The notes below the pieces were generated by a model that did no database searches, was not told the DNA's origin, and saw nothing but the letters and a program-made list of their open reading frames with translations. From the NCBI GenBank assembly GCA_963708645.1, contig CAVPTA010000007.1:868001-932000 (forward strand): a DNA stretch of 64,000 nt. Reading direction: 5' to 3'. Source of the stretch: RYN-133 sp963708645 (lineage in GTDB: Bacteria; Actinomycetota; Actinomycetes; Mycobacteriales; Jatrophihabitantaceae). Made by a program: the position numbers and the translations under genes. Below, piece by piece: positions 48,594-57,752 of the stretch (its first letter is position 1; each line of letters starts with the position of its first letter).

Positions 48594-48609
48594 CGCCGAT
48601 CACCACCCT

Positions 48610-49111
48610 CTATTGCGCGCGGCGCGGAAGCTCCTCGACGGCGGTCCGGAGCGCAGGACGCGGTGCGGGCACTTCATCGGCCGGCTCCCTCGTCTCGGTC
48701 TGCTGCTCGGGCGCGTCGGCGGTTGGTTGCGCCGCCGTCGAGGACGCCGGGGAATCGCTACCGAGCAACGGAGTGCTCTGCTGCGCGTTCACCAGCGCGT
48801 CGTATTCCTCCTGGCTACCGAAATTGATCACGCCGTAGAAGTCCTGCAGGAATGCCAGGTCGACGGCGAACAGTCCTTCGATGTCGTGCGGGGTCACCTG
48901 CGGCATGTCGCCGAGCCGCTCGACGACCCGCGCCAGGACCAGGACGGTCAGGCGCGGGTCGTCAGGCCCGGTGACGGTGGGGATCTCGCAACGGCGCCAG
49001 TTCATCGCGCGCCGTTGCGAGCCGCATGGTGCCCGTCTTGTGGAGTTGCCCGTGGTGATCGACGTATCCCCTCGGCAGGGTGAACTCGTAACTCGTCTTC
49101 AAACCGCTCAT
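48610..49111 (-). CDS. Phage tail assembly chaperone-like protein, frameshifted
   Basis: About 166 residues from ATG 49111. The N-terminus reads LKTSYEFTLPRGYVDHHGQL, then GTMRLATARDELAPLRDP; after a shift within the four-base run at 48979-48982 it continues TVTGPDDPRLTVLVLARVV, then GDMPQVTPHDIEGLFAVDLAFLQDFY. These halves belong together in the family of tail assembly proteins found between tube and baseplate genes. The C-terminal 60 residues are a Ser/Pro/Glu-rich tail. One extra base explains the break. Programmed slippage is known in tail chaperones but is not needed here, given the many other shifts. Confidence 0.82.
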
Positions 49112-49181
49112 GGGTGTACTAGATCACTCGTGTCGTTCGCGGGGACAGGGCAACTCGTTGTGCTGTGTCGTTCTGCGCCGG

Positions 49182-49661
49182 TTACTTGACCCGCTCGAGA
49201 ACTTCGCAGGTGATCGTGATCGTCTCTTTGACCGGATCGTTCGAGTCGACGCTCAGCGCGTCTGTCGCGATCTTGGTCGGCCAGCCGTTCACGAAGTTGA
49301 ACCGGGCAACCTCGGTGTGGGTCGAGTCGTAAAGCACGATCGAGCCGTTCTTGCGGTTGTTCGTGCGGTCCAGCAGCGACATGCCCTTGCTGTGGATGTC
49401 CATGAACCAGGTCCACAGCGCGTCCGAGGTCGCGTCCGGCGGTGCCAGGCGGGTCAGGCTCAGGTCGGGCACCTTGTTGGCGCCGCCGCGAGTCTTGACC
49501 AGCTGCTGCTTGCCGTCCTTGCCCACCTGCGTCGTGGTCGAGACGTCGACCTCGAGGTCGAGGCCGGAAACGCCCGACAGCGAGGTGATCACCTCGCCGT
49601 CGATCTCGAGGAAGAAGTTCTGGGCAATCAGCGGGTCGGTAGAGATCAGGTCGTTAGGCAT
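49182..49661 (-). CDS. Main inner tube protein (Pvc1-type, gp19-like)
   Basis: A 159-residue intact tube protein: DPLIAQNFFLEIDGEVITSL, SGVSGLDLEVDV, then DALWTWFMDIHSKG, GSIVLYDSTHTEVARFNFVN and the C-terminal strand ETITITCEVLERV. Stacked hexamers of this protein form the hollow tube that carries cargo and is driven out when the sheath contracts. Start ATG 49661, 44 bases after the sheath gene. A 70-base gap separates it from the assembly chaperone gene. Confidence 0.95.
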   Translation of the reverse strand: MPNDLISTDPLIAQNFFLEIDGEVITSLSGVSGLDLEVDVSTTTQVGKDGKQQLVKTRGGANKVPDLSLTRLAPPDATSDALWTWFMDIHSKGMSLLDRTNNRKNGSIVLYDSTHTEVARFNFVNGWPTKIATDALSVDSNDPVKETITITCEVLERVK

Positions 49662-49705
49662 CGGTCATTCCACCTTTGATTCTTGTGACGAAGGATCGCG
49701 CCGGA

Positions 49706-51282
49706 TCAGGACGCGGACTGCTTCTGCTGGCTGATACGGAACACGACGAACTCGGCGGGCTTGACCGGTGCGATGCCGACCTCGACCACGAGCTTGCCTT
49801 CGTCGATCGACTCCGGCGGGTTGGTCTCCGCGTCGCACTTGACGTAGAAGGCCTGGTCCGCGGTGGAGCCGAACAGCGCGCCGGCCGACCACAGGCCGCG
49901 CAGGAACGCGTTGAGCGTGCGCTTGACGCCTTCCCACAGGGACATGTCGTTCGGCTCGAACACGGCGTACTGGGTGCCCTCGAGGATGGTCGCCTCGATC
50001 ATGTTGAACAGACGCCGCACGTTGATGTAGCGCCAGTCGGTGTCCGAGGACAGGGTGCGGGCGCCCCAGATGCGGATGCCGCGTGTGCCGAACGGACGGA
50101 TGCAGTTGATGCCGATCGGGTTGAGCAGCCCCTGCTCGTTCTGCGTGATCGCGCGCTCGATGTCGAGGACGCCGCGGATGGTGTCGTTGGCCGGGGCCTT
50201 CCACACGCCGCGTGTCTCGTCCGTACGGGCCCAGACGCCGGCGACGTGGCCCGACGGCGGCACGAAGACCTCCGCGTTGCCGTTGACGCCGATCGGGTTC
50301 TCGACCTTGATCCAGGGGTAGTACAGCGCGGCGTAGGCCGAGTCGTACATGGCGGTCTCGCTGCGCCATTCCTTGATCTGCTGCGGGTTCATCGACGGGC
50401 GGCGCGTCGAGGATGGCCATGCGGTTGCCGTGCTGCTCGCAGTGCGAGATCAGCGCGGTCTGGACGGCCTTCCAGAGGTTCAGGTCGATCGAGCCGTCGT
50501 CCTTGGTGCAGGCGGTGATCAGGTCGGGGACGATCACCATCGTGACGTCCTCGGCCACGGCCAGGCCGTTGATGCCGTTGCGGGCCGACTCGGAGCCGGC
50601 GAACTTGCGGCCGTTGACCGGCACCGGAACCGGGGCGGCCTTCTCGAGGCGGTAGCGACCCGGCTTGACCAGCTCGAGCTGCTGGGACATGTCGGCGTCT
50701 TTGTCGAGCTTGAGGTCGACCTTGATCTTGGTCGAGGTCTTGTTGACAGCGGTCTTGACGTTGCTGTCGCCCGAGCCGAAGTCGAGGCCGGAGAACGACT
50801 CGACCTCCGCGCCGTCGAGCAGCACGGTCAGGGTGAACGGCGACGGCCCCTCGGGGGCGTCGTCACCAAGGTCTTCGGTGCTGACATCGATCGTGATGTT
50901 CGCGTCGGGGTCGACGCTCTCGATCGTCAGCGGCTCGCCGAGCGAGCGGTCGGCCGCCGGCAGCGCCAGCGTCGACGGCTGACCCGACGGCTCGGTGTTC
51001 GGCAATGCGGCAGATGTAGGCAATGCTGCCGCCGTTGGCGAAGTAGCCGTACACCGACAGGGGGAGCACACACCCGGGGGCGAAGCTGCCGTAGAGCGCT
51101 TCGAACTGCGACCAGCTCGTGACCAGACGAGGGGCCAGGCCCTGCGGGTCGTTCGGGTCGTCAGTGGGTGCTTTCTCGGTGAATCCGACGAAGGCCGCGA
51201 TCGCAGTTGGCGCCGCACTGAGCACCTTCTGGGACGACGGAACCTCTTCGACGTAGACACCCGGTGCTGTGTACGTGGGCAT
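49706..51282 (-). CDS. Contractile tail sheath protein, two frameshifts
   Basis: About 525 residues from ATG 51282. The N-terminal region PTYTAPGVYVEEVPSSQKVL, then AAFVGFTEKAP is diagnostic of tail sheath. Shifts near 51000 and 50396 divide the gene into three frames, but the parts join smoothly: FANGGSIAYICRI to EPSGQPSTLALP, and GNRMAILDAPP to MNPQQIKEWRSETAMYDS. The C-terminal part has the conserved GHVAGVWARTDETRGVWKAP, INCIRPFGTRGIRIWGARTL and INVRRLFNMIEATI. A single sheath gene is present, whereas Photorhabdus Pvc has three. It is the first gene after a 210-base gap, so it probably has its own promoter. Confidence 0.92.
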
Positions 51283-51492
51283 CGCGGGAACCCCTCCATC
51301 CAAAGTGGGAGTGACATGTCACCGCACGCCGCGATGATCAATCGCGCGGAACATATGCCTGCTAACACGGGATATAGACGCTTCAGAACCTCACGCTTTC
51401 CTCAATTCCTGCGCCAAGGCGGGCAGTCGTGCCAAACCGGTCAAACCGGGCCGTTGACGAGGAAGGAAAAAGCCGCTGACGAGGAAGGAAAA
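51283..51492 (-). promoter_or_regulatory. Likely promoter region for the CIS structural operon
   Basis: A 210-base spacer between the PAAR-like gene and the sheath gene. Its middle part (about 51340-51420) is clearly AT-richer than the surroundings, with TATATC on the minus strand near 51374-51379, a possible -10. No classic -35 was found. It also holds a short tandem duplication at its far end. Confidence 0.45.
51455..51492. repeat. 16-base direct repeat, 22-base period
   Basis: tgacgaggaaggaaaa occurs at 51455-51470 and 51477-51492, just after the PAAR-like stop. A shorter pair, caaaccgg, sits at 51433 and 51442. This looks like a small recent tandem duplication. Confidence 0.9.
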
Positions 51493-51879
51493 TCAGCCGG
51501 TCTGAGTCTGGATCTGACCCGGGAAACTGACGGTGATCACGCCACCCCAGTTGCACATGCACTGGCAGTCGGAGGTGAGCACCGGCAGGCCGGTGATCTG
51601 CTTGGTCGGCTGGGTCGGAATCCACGGCGCGCTGGTCATCGGCACGCACGGCATCGGGGTCAGGACGCCGAGCGCGGCGGCGGTCGCGGCCGCCACCTGC
51701 GGGTTCGACGGCGTCGTGCACATTCCGAACGGCTGGATGTTCACCATCGGCGCGGAGTCCATGACCGTCGCGGCGGGCTTCCCGCCGATCTGTGTCGTCG
51801 GACGGATCACGTTCAGCGAGGACGGAGCGACGCCGAAGCTGCAGGCCAGCATCGCGCCCATGACCACGTTCGGTGGCAT
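51493..51879 (-). CDS. PAAR-like (DUF4280) spike tip protein
   Basis: A 128-residue protein matching the DUF4280 PAAR-like family: PNVVMGAMLACSFGVAPSSL, GGKPAATVMDSAPMVNIQPF, GMCTTPSNPQVAAATAAALG, TPMPCVPMTSAPW and CQCMCNWGGVI. The Cys residues probably bind a metal at the needle tip. In contractile systems it sharpens the VgrG spike. It lies upstream of the sheath gene rather than beside the spike gene, and 28 bases after the septum-formation-family lipoprotein gene on the same strand. Confidence 0.92.
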   Translation of the reverse strand: MPPNVVMGAMLACSFGVAPSSLNVIRPTTQIGGKPAATVMDSAPMVNIQPFGMCTTPSNPQVAAATAAALGVLTPMPCVPMTSAPWIPTQPTKQITGLPVLTSDCQCMCNWGGVITVSFPGQIQTQTG

Positions 51880-51907
51880 GGCGTTCCCCCCTCCGCGGCC
51901 GCGGCCG

Positions 51908-52396
51908 CTATTTGCGTGAGCCCTTGACCGAGGCGGTCAAGGTACCGCCGGTCGTCGTGACGAAGCAAAGGATCGTGCGGTCGGCGTCCTGCTCCCAGCT
52001 GCGGGCCGAGGGGAGCAGATAGGTGTAGAAGAGCTTCGAGTCGAGATAGTCGACGCCGACGTAGGCGGTGAAGCGTTGGGCGCAGGCGCCCTTGGCGAAC
52101 TTGTCGAGCACGTCGCCGCCGGGATACGCGCCGTTCGAGGCCGACGCCGACGGCCCCGCTCCGGCCGCTTGGAAGATGACCAGCGCGTACGCCTCTTGGG
52201 TGTGCGCCTGGGTGCACGGCACCTGGTCGAGATTGCTCAGCTCGGCCTTGACGTCCTTCGGGGCGACGAAACACTGGCCGGGCCGCACGTCGAACACCGA
52301 CGTCGACTTCTGCCCGCCGCTGCTGCTGCACGCGGTGGCGCTCACCAGCGTTGCGATGAGCGCTCCGAGCAGCGCTGGTCGCGCGCGCCGAGCCAT
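51908..52396 (-). CDS. Septum formation family lipoprotein
   Basis: A 162-residue predicted lipoprotein: signal peptide with lipobox SATAC, then one septum-formation-type domain (FDVRPGQCFVAP, VPCTQAHTQEAYALV, CAQRFTAYVGVDYLDS, ARSWEQDADRTILCF). The paired Cys residues fit an extracytoplasmic disulfide domain. Despite the family name, a direct role in division is not proven. Its place immediately before the PAAR-like gene may be chance or may link it to the CIS unit. Start ATG 52396. Confidence 0.87.
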   Translation of the reverse strand: MARRARPALLGALIATLVSATACSSSGGQKSTSVFDVRPGQCFVAPKDVKAELSNLDQVPCTQAHTQEAYALVIFQAAGAGPSASASNGAYPGGDVLDKFAKGACAQRFTAYVGVDYLDSKLFYTYLLPSARSWEQDADRTILCFVTTTGGTLTASVKGSRK

Positions 52397-52459
52397 GATC
52401 GTCTCCTCCCGATGCGCGACGAGACTAACCCGAACGTAACGCCGATGGCAGACCTGTGG

Positions 52460-52777
52460 TCAGAGGTAGAGGCCGGTGTTCTCATCGTTGCGCTCGGCGG
52501 CGACGGCGTGCACGTCGCGTTCGCGTAATAGGAGGTATTCGTCGCCCGCGATTTCGACCTCGTGCCGATCGTCCGGACTGAACAGCACGCGATCACCGAC
52601 CTGCACGGCGCGGACGTGATTGCCGACTGCGAGCACCTCCGCCCAGATCAGCCGCTTCGCGACCTGAGCGGTCGCAGGGATCAGGATGCCGCCGGAGGAC
52701 TTGCGCTCGCCTTCGCCACGCGGCTCCCGCACGAGAACCCGGTCGTGCAGCATCTTGATCGGGAGCCGGTCGGTCAT
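52460..52777 (-). CDS. GroES-like co-chaperone
   Basis: A 105-residue chaperonin-10 family protein: IKMLHDRVLVREP at the start, ERKSSGGILIPATAQ as the mobile loop region, VGDRVLFSPDD, and EYLLLRERDVHAV near the end. It is the second GroES-like type common in actinobacteria, which ends in a short acidic tail with GLYL. No groEL is nearby, so it is not the main groES-groEL operon. Start ATG 52777; it is divergent from the ABC transporter operon. Confidence 0.93.
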   Translation of the reverse strand: MTDRLPIKMLHDRVLVREPRGEGERKSSGGILIPATAQVAKRLIWAEVLAVGNHVRAVQVGDRVLFSPDDRHEVEIAGDEYLLLRERDVHAVAAERNDENTGLYL

Positions 52778-52898
52778 GCACGAAGGCTATTGGTTAGCAG
52801 CATCTGATACCGAATCGCGTCATGGTGGAGATCCGGAACCCCGCGCGGATGCACTAGTCTCAGCCACCTTCCATCCCTGGAGAGAGGACACCTGACCG

Positions 52899-54561
52899 GT
52901 GACTGGAACGAGGACGAAGTGGCTCGCGCTCGCTACCGCAGCGCTCGCCGCGATCGCGCTCAGCGCATGTGGCGCTGGCAAGACCAACAACGGCTCATCG
53001 AGCGCACCGGCGGGTACCGGCACCGCATCGGGTGGTGGCCCGGCCGCCGGATCGACCATCACCATCGGGACAACCGACCAGGTGATCGCCCTTGATCCCG
53101 CCGGCGCCTACGACTTCGGCTCGTCGTTCTTCATCAACAACCTGTACCAGTTCCTGATGAACGTGCCCGCCGGGCAGAAGACACCGCAGCCCGACGCCGC
53201 GAAGTCGTGCTCGTTCACCAAGCCGACCGAGTACACCTGCATCATGAAGCCCGGGTCTGAAGTTCTCCAACGGTGACCCGCTCACCGCCAAGGACGTTGC
53301 GTTCTCGTTCACGCGGATTATCAAGATCGCCGACCCGAACGGCCCGTCGTCCCTGCTCGCCAACATGGCATCGGTGGCGGCGCCGAGCGACTCGAAGGTC
53401 GTCTTCACGCTCAAGAACGGCAACGACCAGACCTGGCCGTACATCCTCGGCACGGCCGCCGGCCCGATCGTCGACAGCAAGGTGTTCCCGGCCGATAAGG
53501 AGCTCCCCGACAGTCAGATCATCGGCTCCGGACCGTACAAGTTGGTCAGCTTCGACAAGAACCAGCAGGCCGCGCTGACCGCGAATACCAACTACTCGGG
53601 CCCGAACACCCCGAAGACGCAGAACATCAACGTCAAGACCTACAGCGAGAGCTCGAACCTGAAGCTCGACATCCAGAGCGGCCAGATCGACGTCGCCTAC
53701 CGCACGCTGACGCCCAGTGACATCCAGAGCCTCAGCAGTGACAGCAGCGTCAAGGTCATCAAGGGCGCCGGCGGCGAGCTGCGCTACATCGTCTTCAACT
53801 TCAAGACGATGCCGGGCGCGAACGACGCCCAGAAGGAGGCCATCCGCAAGGCGATGGCGTACTCCGTCGACCGCACCTCGCTCGCGAACGACGTCTACAA
53901 GGGCACCTACCAGCCCTCGTACTCGATGGTCCCGCCCGGCATCAAGGGCGCGACGACGCCGTTCAAGGACGTGTACGGCACGACGCCGAACAAGGCCAAG
54001 GCGGCGCAGGTGCTGCAGGCGGCCGGTCTCAAGACGCCGGTCAGCGTGAACATCGAATACACGACCGACCACTACGGCCCGACCTCCACGCAGGAGTACG
54101 GCGCGATCAAGCGGCAGCTCGAGGCGACCGGCCTGTTCAAGGTCACGCTCGGTTCGGCGCTGTACACGACCTACTCGACCGCACGCGTTCACGACACCTA
54201 CCCGATCTATCAGCTGGGTTGGTTCCCCGACTACGTGAACGCCGACGACTACCTGTCGCCGTTCCTCGTGCCGGACAACTTCGTCAACGCGCACTACTGC
54301 GATTCGAAGGCTCCGGCCGGCAGTCGTCCGTGCGACAAGGACGGTCTGGCGCCGCTGCTCAAGCAGGAGGAGACACACACCGGGTCCGTCGCGGACACCG
54401 CGCTCGCCAAGATCCAGTCGAAGCTGGCGACGGGCGAGATGCCGTACCTGCCGCTGCTGTCGGGCTACCAGGTCGCGGTAACGCGGACGAACATCAGCGG
54501 AGTCCAGGAAACGCTGGACCCGACGTACCAGTTCCGGTTCTGGATGCTCAGCAAGAGCTGA
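52899..54561 (+). CDS. ABC transporter substrate-binding lipoprotein (SBP_bac_5), frameshifted
   Basis: About 553 residues; binds peptides or similar ligands outside the cell. The signal peptide ends at lipobox LSAC, then a Gly/Ser/Ala linker. Family-5 motifs follow: ITIGTTDQVIALDPAGAYD, KFSNGDPLTAKDVAFSF, AIRKAMAYSVDRTSL. An extra base in the GGG run near 53253 splits the first 125 residues from the rest; homology continues directly. Start GTG 52899 after GAGAGGA. A strong hairpin between this gene and the permeases probably lets the binding protein be made in excess. Confidence 0.9.
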
Positions 54562-54572
54562 GCCCCGACCGT

Positions 54573-54610
54573 GCCGGGCACGCATGTCCTGATGGACGTG
54601 CGTGCCCGGC
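54573..54610 (+). terminator. Hairpin terminator/attenuator inside the ABC operon
   Basis: A 17-bp stem (54573-54589 with 54594-54610, one G-U pair) with a 4-base loop, followed by TTCTTTCGTTT. It sits 12 bases after the binding-protein stop and 29 before the first permease, the usual place for partial termination in oligopeptide operons. Confidence 0.9.
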
Positions 54611-54639
54611 TTCTTTCGTTTCGTGCAAGGGTGTGACCC

Positions 54640-55683
54640 GTGGCAACCACAACGACGTCGTCGGGGTCCTTGCGCACCTACCTGGTGACCCGGCTGCTGC
54701 TGGTGATCCCCATGGTGTGGATCCTGGTCACCGTCGTCTTTTTCGTGATGCGGGTCGTCGGCGACCCGATCACCGCGCACCTGTCCGGCCACGTTCCGGA
54801 ATCGGTCATCAAGGCGGCGCTTCACAAGGCCGGCTATGACAAACCGCTGTTGACGCAGTACTGGGACTACATCTCCGGCATCGCGCATTTCGACTTCGGC
54901 AAGGCCGTCACTGACAACCAGCCCATCACCCACCTGCTGGTCACGCGCGGCGCGGCGACGCTCGAATTGACGATCTATGCGCTGATCGTCGCCTTCGGCT
55001 TCGGCGTCCCGCTCGGTCGGATCGCAGCGCGCTACCGCGACCGCCTGCCTGATGTCATCCTGCGTGTCTTCGCCGTCCTCGGCTACGCAATGCCGGTGTT
55101 CTTCGTCGGGCTGCTGCTGCAGCTGCTGTTCGCGATCAAGTTGGGTTGGCTGCCACCGTCAGGACGCGCCAGCGTCGACGTCGAAGCCGCGATCCAGAAC
55201 GTCGCGCCGAACACGCACATCTACCTGATCAACGCGATCCTCTACGGCGACAACAGCTACGTCTGGGACGTGATCAAGCACGCGATACTCCCGGCGCTCA
55301 CGCTCGGGCTGCTCACCGGAGGCATCTTCCTACGACTGGTTCGGGTGAACATGCTGCAGACCCTGCGCTCCGACTACGTCGAGGCCGCTCGCGCACGAGG
55401 CGTTCCCGAACGCAAGGTGATGCGCAAGCACGCGTTCAAGAACGCCCTGATCCCGGTCGTCACCGTGATGGGCCTGCAGATCGCGACCCTGCTCGGCGGT
55501 GCGGTGCTCACCGAGGACACGTTCGAGTGGCAGGGCATCGGCTACACGCTCACGCACTACATCGAGAACAGCGACTACGTCGCGGTCCAAGGAATCGTCG
55601 CTGCACTCGCCGTGATCGTTGCGCTGGTGAGCTTCGTCATCGACGTGATCGTCGCGGTCATCGATCCCCGGGTGCGGTACTGA
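54640..55683 (+). CDS. ABC transporter permease, DppB/OppB type
   Basis: A 347-residue inner-membrane permease with about six membrane segments, the first near residues 20-42. The cytoplasmic EAA loop that docks to the ATPases reads EAARARGVPERKVMRKHAFK, then NALIPVVTVMG. It has the long periplasmic loop after TM1 typical of the DppB subfamily. Start GTG 54640. The DppC-type gene follows after 36 bases. Confidence 0.95.
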   Translation: MATTTTSSGSLRTYLVTRLLLVIPMVWILVTVVFFVMRVVGDPITAHLSGHVPESVIKAALHKAGYDKPLLTQYWDYISGIAHFDFGKAVTDNQPITHLLVTRGAATLELTIYALIVAFGFGVPLGRIAARYRDRLPDVILRVFAVLGYAMPVFFVGLLLQLLFAIKLGWLPPSGRASVDVEAAIQNVAPNTHIYLINAILYGDNSYVWDVIKHAILPALTLGLLTGGIFLRLVRVNMLQTLRSDYVEAARARGVPERKVMRKHAFKNALIPVVTVMGLQIATLLGGAVLTEDTFEWQGIGYTLTHYIENSDYVAVQGIVAALAVIVALVSFVIDVIVAVIDPRVRY

Positions 55684-55719
55684 CATGACTCTGAATCTGC
55701 GTGACGAGGAGAGACACCA

Positions 55720-56733
55720 ATGACCACCGCACTGCCCGAGGCCGAAGCCCTCGCGGGTGCCGACCTGGGAGGCAAGCGCAGCCGCATTCCCGGTATGGCT
55801 GCGATGCGTGCCACCTCCGGCTTCCAGCGCGCCACCCTCGTCGTCGGTCTCGTCATCGTCTTCTTCTTCATCGTGCTCGCGGTGTTCCCCTCGTGGATCG
55901 CGCCGTACGGATTCGATCAGGCCGGCGTCGGCGCCAAGACCTTCCCGACCCAGGCGGCGCCATCGGCACAGCACTGGTTCGGTACCACGGTCGACGGCTA
56001 TGACGTGTTCTCACGCGTCGTCTTCGGAGCGCAGACCGCGCTCGAGGTGATCGTGCTCGCGGTGCTGCTCGCAATCGTGATCGGCGTTCCGTTCGGGCTG
56101 CTGTCCGGATACTTCGGCGGCTGGTTCGACCGCGTCGCCGTGCTCGTCGCCGACTCACTGTTCGCCTTCCCGACGCTGCTGCTAGCCATCGTGGTCGTGG
56201 TCGCGATCAGCGGCGGCAACAGCGGAAAGTGGTCGTCGATCATCGCGACGGCGGTCGCCATCACCGTGGTCTACCTGCCCCAGTACTTCCGTGTCGTCCG
56301 CAACGCAACCGTCGCGGCGCGTGAGGAGCCCTATGTCGAGGCCGCTCGGGCCATCGGCGCAAAACCCATGGCGATCATGACCCGGTACATCTTCGGCAAC
56401 GTGGTGCAGACCGTGCCGGTGATCGCCACGATCAATGCCGGCGATGCGATTCTCACCCTCGCCGGCCTCGGCTTCCTCGGCGTAGGCATCGAACCGACGG
56501 CTGCCGCCGACTGGGGGCACGATCTGAACACGGCCGTGCAGAACGACGTGTCCAACGGATTCTGGTGGTCGGGCGTCTACCCCGGCGTCGCGATCGCGTT
56601 GCTGGTGCTCGGGGTGACCCTCGTCGGCGAGTCGCTCAACGACGTCCTCAACCCGTTGCTGCGCACCGCCAAGATCACCAGAGTGGTACTGCCAACCCGC
56701 ACCAAGACCGAAACCAAGGACGCGAGCGAGTGA
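55720..56733 (+). CDS. ABC transporter permease, DppC/OppC type
   Basis: A 337-residue permease, partner of the preceding gene. The N-terminal domain precedes TM1 (TLVVGLVIVFFFIVLAVFP), then HWFGTTVDGYDVFSRVVFGA, the family signature. The EAA loop is EAARAIGAKPMAIMTRYIF. About six membrane segments are visible. Start ATG 55720. It overlaps the first ATPase gene by 4 bases (GTGA), consistent with coupled translation. Confidence 0.95.
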   Translation: MTTALPEAEALAGADLGGKRSRIPGMAAMRATSGFQRATLVVGLVIVFFFIVLAVFPSWIAPYGFDQAGVGAKTFPTQAAPSAQHWFGTTVDGYDVFSRVVFGAQTALEVIVLAVLLAIVIGVPFGLLSGYFGGWFDRVAVLVADSLFAFPTLLLAIVVVVAISGGNSGKWSSIIATAVAITVVYLPQYFRVVRNATVAAREEPYVEAARAIGAKPMAIMTRYIFGNVVQTVPVIATINAGDAILTLAGLGFLGVGIEPTAAADWGHDLNTAVQNDVSNGFWWSGVYPGVAIALLVLGVTLVGESLNDVLNPLLRTAKITRVVLPTRTKTETKDASE

Positions 56734-57752
56734 GCAGCGCCGAAGCCCCCGTCCTGGACGTCCGCGACATGCGGGTGTGGTACGCCGGACCCTCAGGTCC
56801 TGTTCGCGCGGTCGACGAGGTGACGTTCTCGTTGCGGCCGGGCGAGGTGCTCGGCCTGGTCGGCGAGTCCGGCTGCGGCAAGTCGACCCTGGGCCGCGGG
56901 CTGATGGGGCTGACCCCGCGCGGCGCGGCCGTCGACGGTGCTGTCACCTTCGACGGCACCGACCTGTTCTCGATGCCGAAGAAGCAACGTGATCGCTTGC
57001 GTGGCGGCGGGATGGGCCTGATCTTCCAGGAACCGATGACCCGCCTCGATCCGCTGATGAAGATCAGCAGGCATTTCGACGAGGCGCTGCGCGCACACGA
57101 GCCAGGGCTCAAGAAGGCACAACGACGCGAGCGAGCCCTGGAAGCCTTGCGGGCACTGGGGATTCCGCCAACCCGCTACGAGACGTACCCGCATGAGTTC
57201 TCCGGCGGTATGCGCCAGCGCATCATGATCGCGTTGACGCTGGCGCTGCGTCCGAAGTTCATCATCGCCGACGAACCGACTACTGCTTTGGACGTGTTGG
57301 TCGAGGCGCAGATCCTGCGCATCCTCGCCGACATCCGCGAGCGATTCCATCCCGCGATCCTGCTGATCACGCACAACCTCGGCATCGTTGCCGAGGCATG
57401 CGATCGCGTCGCGGTGATGTACGCCGGACGCATCGTCGAGCAGGGGCCGGTGCGCGAGATCTTCGGCGACCCGAAGCACCCCTACACCCAAGCCCTGCTG
57501 CGCTCGACGATCTCACTGTCGACGCAGAAGTTGCACTCGATCGCCGGAGCACCGCCCGACCTCGTCGCGCCGCCGACGGGGTGTCACTTCCACCCGCGGT
57601 GCGAGCACGCGATGCAGATCTGCGCCGAGCAGGACCCGCCGACGGTCGGTTCGGCGAGCCATCACGCACAATGCTGGCTGTTGCAGCCCGCCGACGACGA
57701 GTCGCGCCGCCCGCTCGCCCGCCAGGAGGTGTCTGTTGCAGACGAAGCCTGA
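56730..57752 (+). CDS. ABC transporter ATP-binding protein, DppD/OppD type
   Basis: A 340-residue nucleotide-binding protein. Walker A is GESGCGKST, the ABC signature is FSGGMRQR, Walker B is FIIADEPTTALD, and the H-loop is LLITHN. The C-terminal oligopeptide-transporter extension has CHFHPRCEHAMQIC, the Cys cluster typical of this subfamily. Start GTG 56730 overlaps the permease stop. It powers import together with the next gene. Confidence 0.95.
   Translation: MSSAEAPVLDVRDMRVWYAGPSGPVRAVDEVTFSLRPGEVLGLVGESGCGKSTLGRGLMGLTPRGAAVDGAVTFDGTDLFSMPKKQRDRLRGGGMGLIFQEPMTRLDPLMKISRHFDEALRAHEPGLKKAQRRERALEALRALGIPPTRYETYPHEFSGGMRQRIMIALTLALRPKFIIADEPTTALDVLVEAQILRILADIRERFHPAILLITHNLGIVAEACDRVAVMYAGRIVEQGPVREIFGDPKHPYTQALLRSTISLSTQKLHSIAGAPPDLVAPPTGCHFHPRCEHAMQICAEQDPPTVGSASHHAQCWLLQPADDESRRPLARQEVSVADEA

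Noticed and set aside
38000..51879. Prophage or R-type tailocin
   Set aside because: No capsid, terminase, integrase, lysis or fibre genes; the AAA+, DUF4157, DUF4255 and DUF6760 genes are marks of eCIS-type loci.
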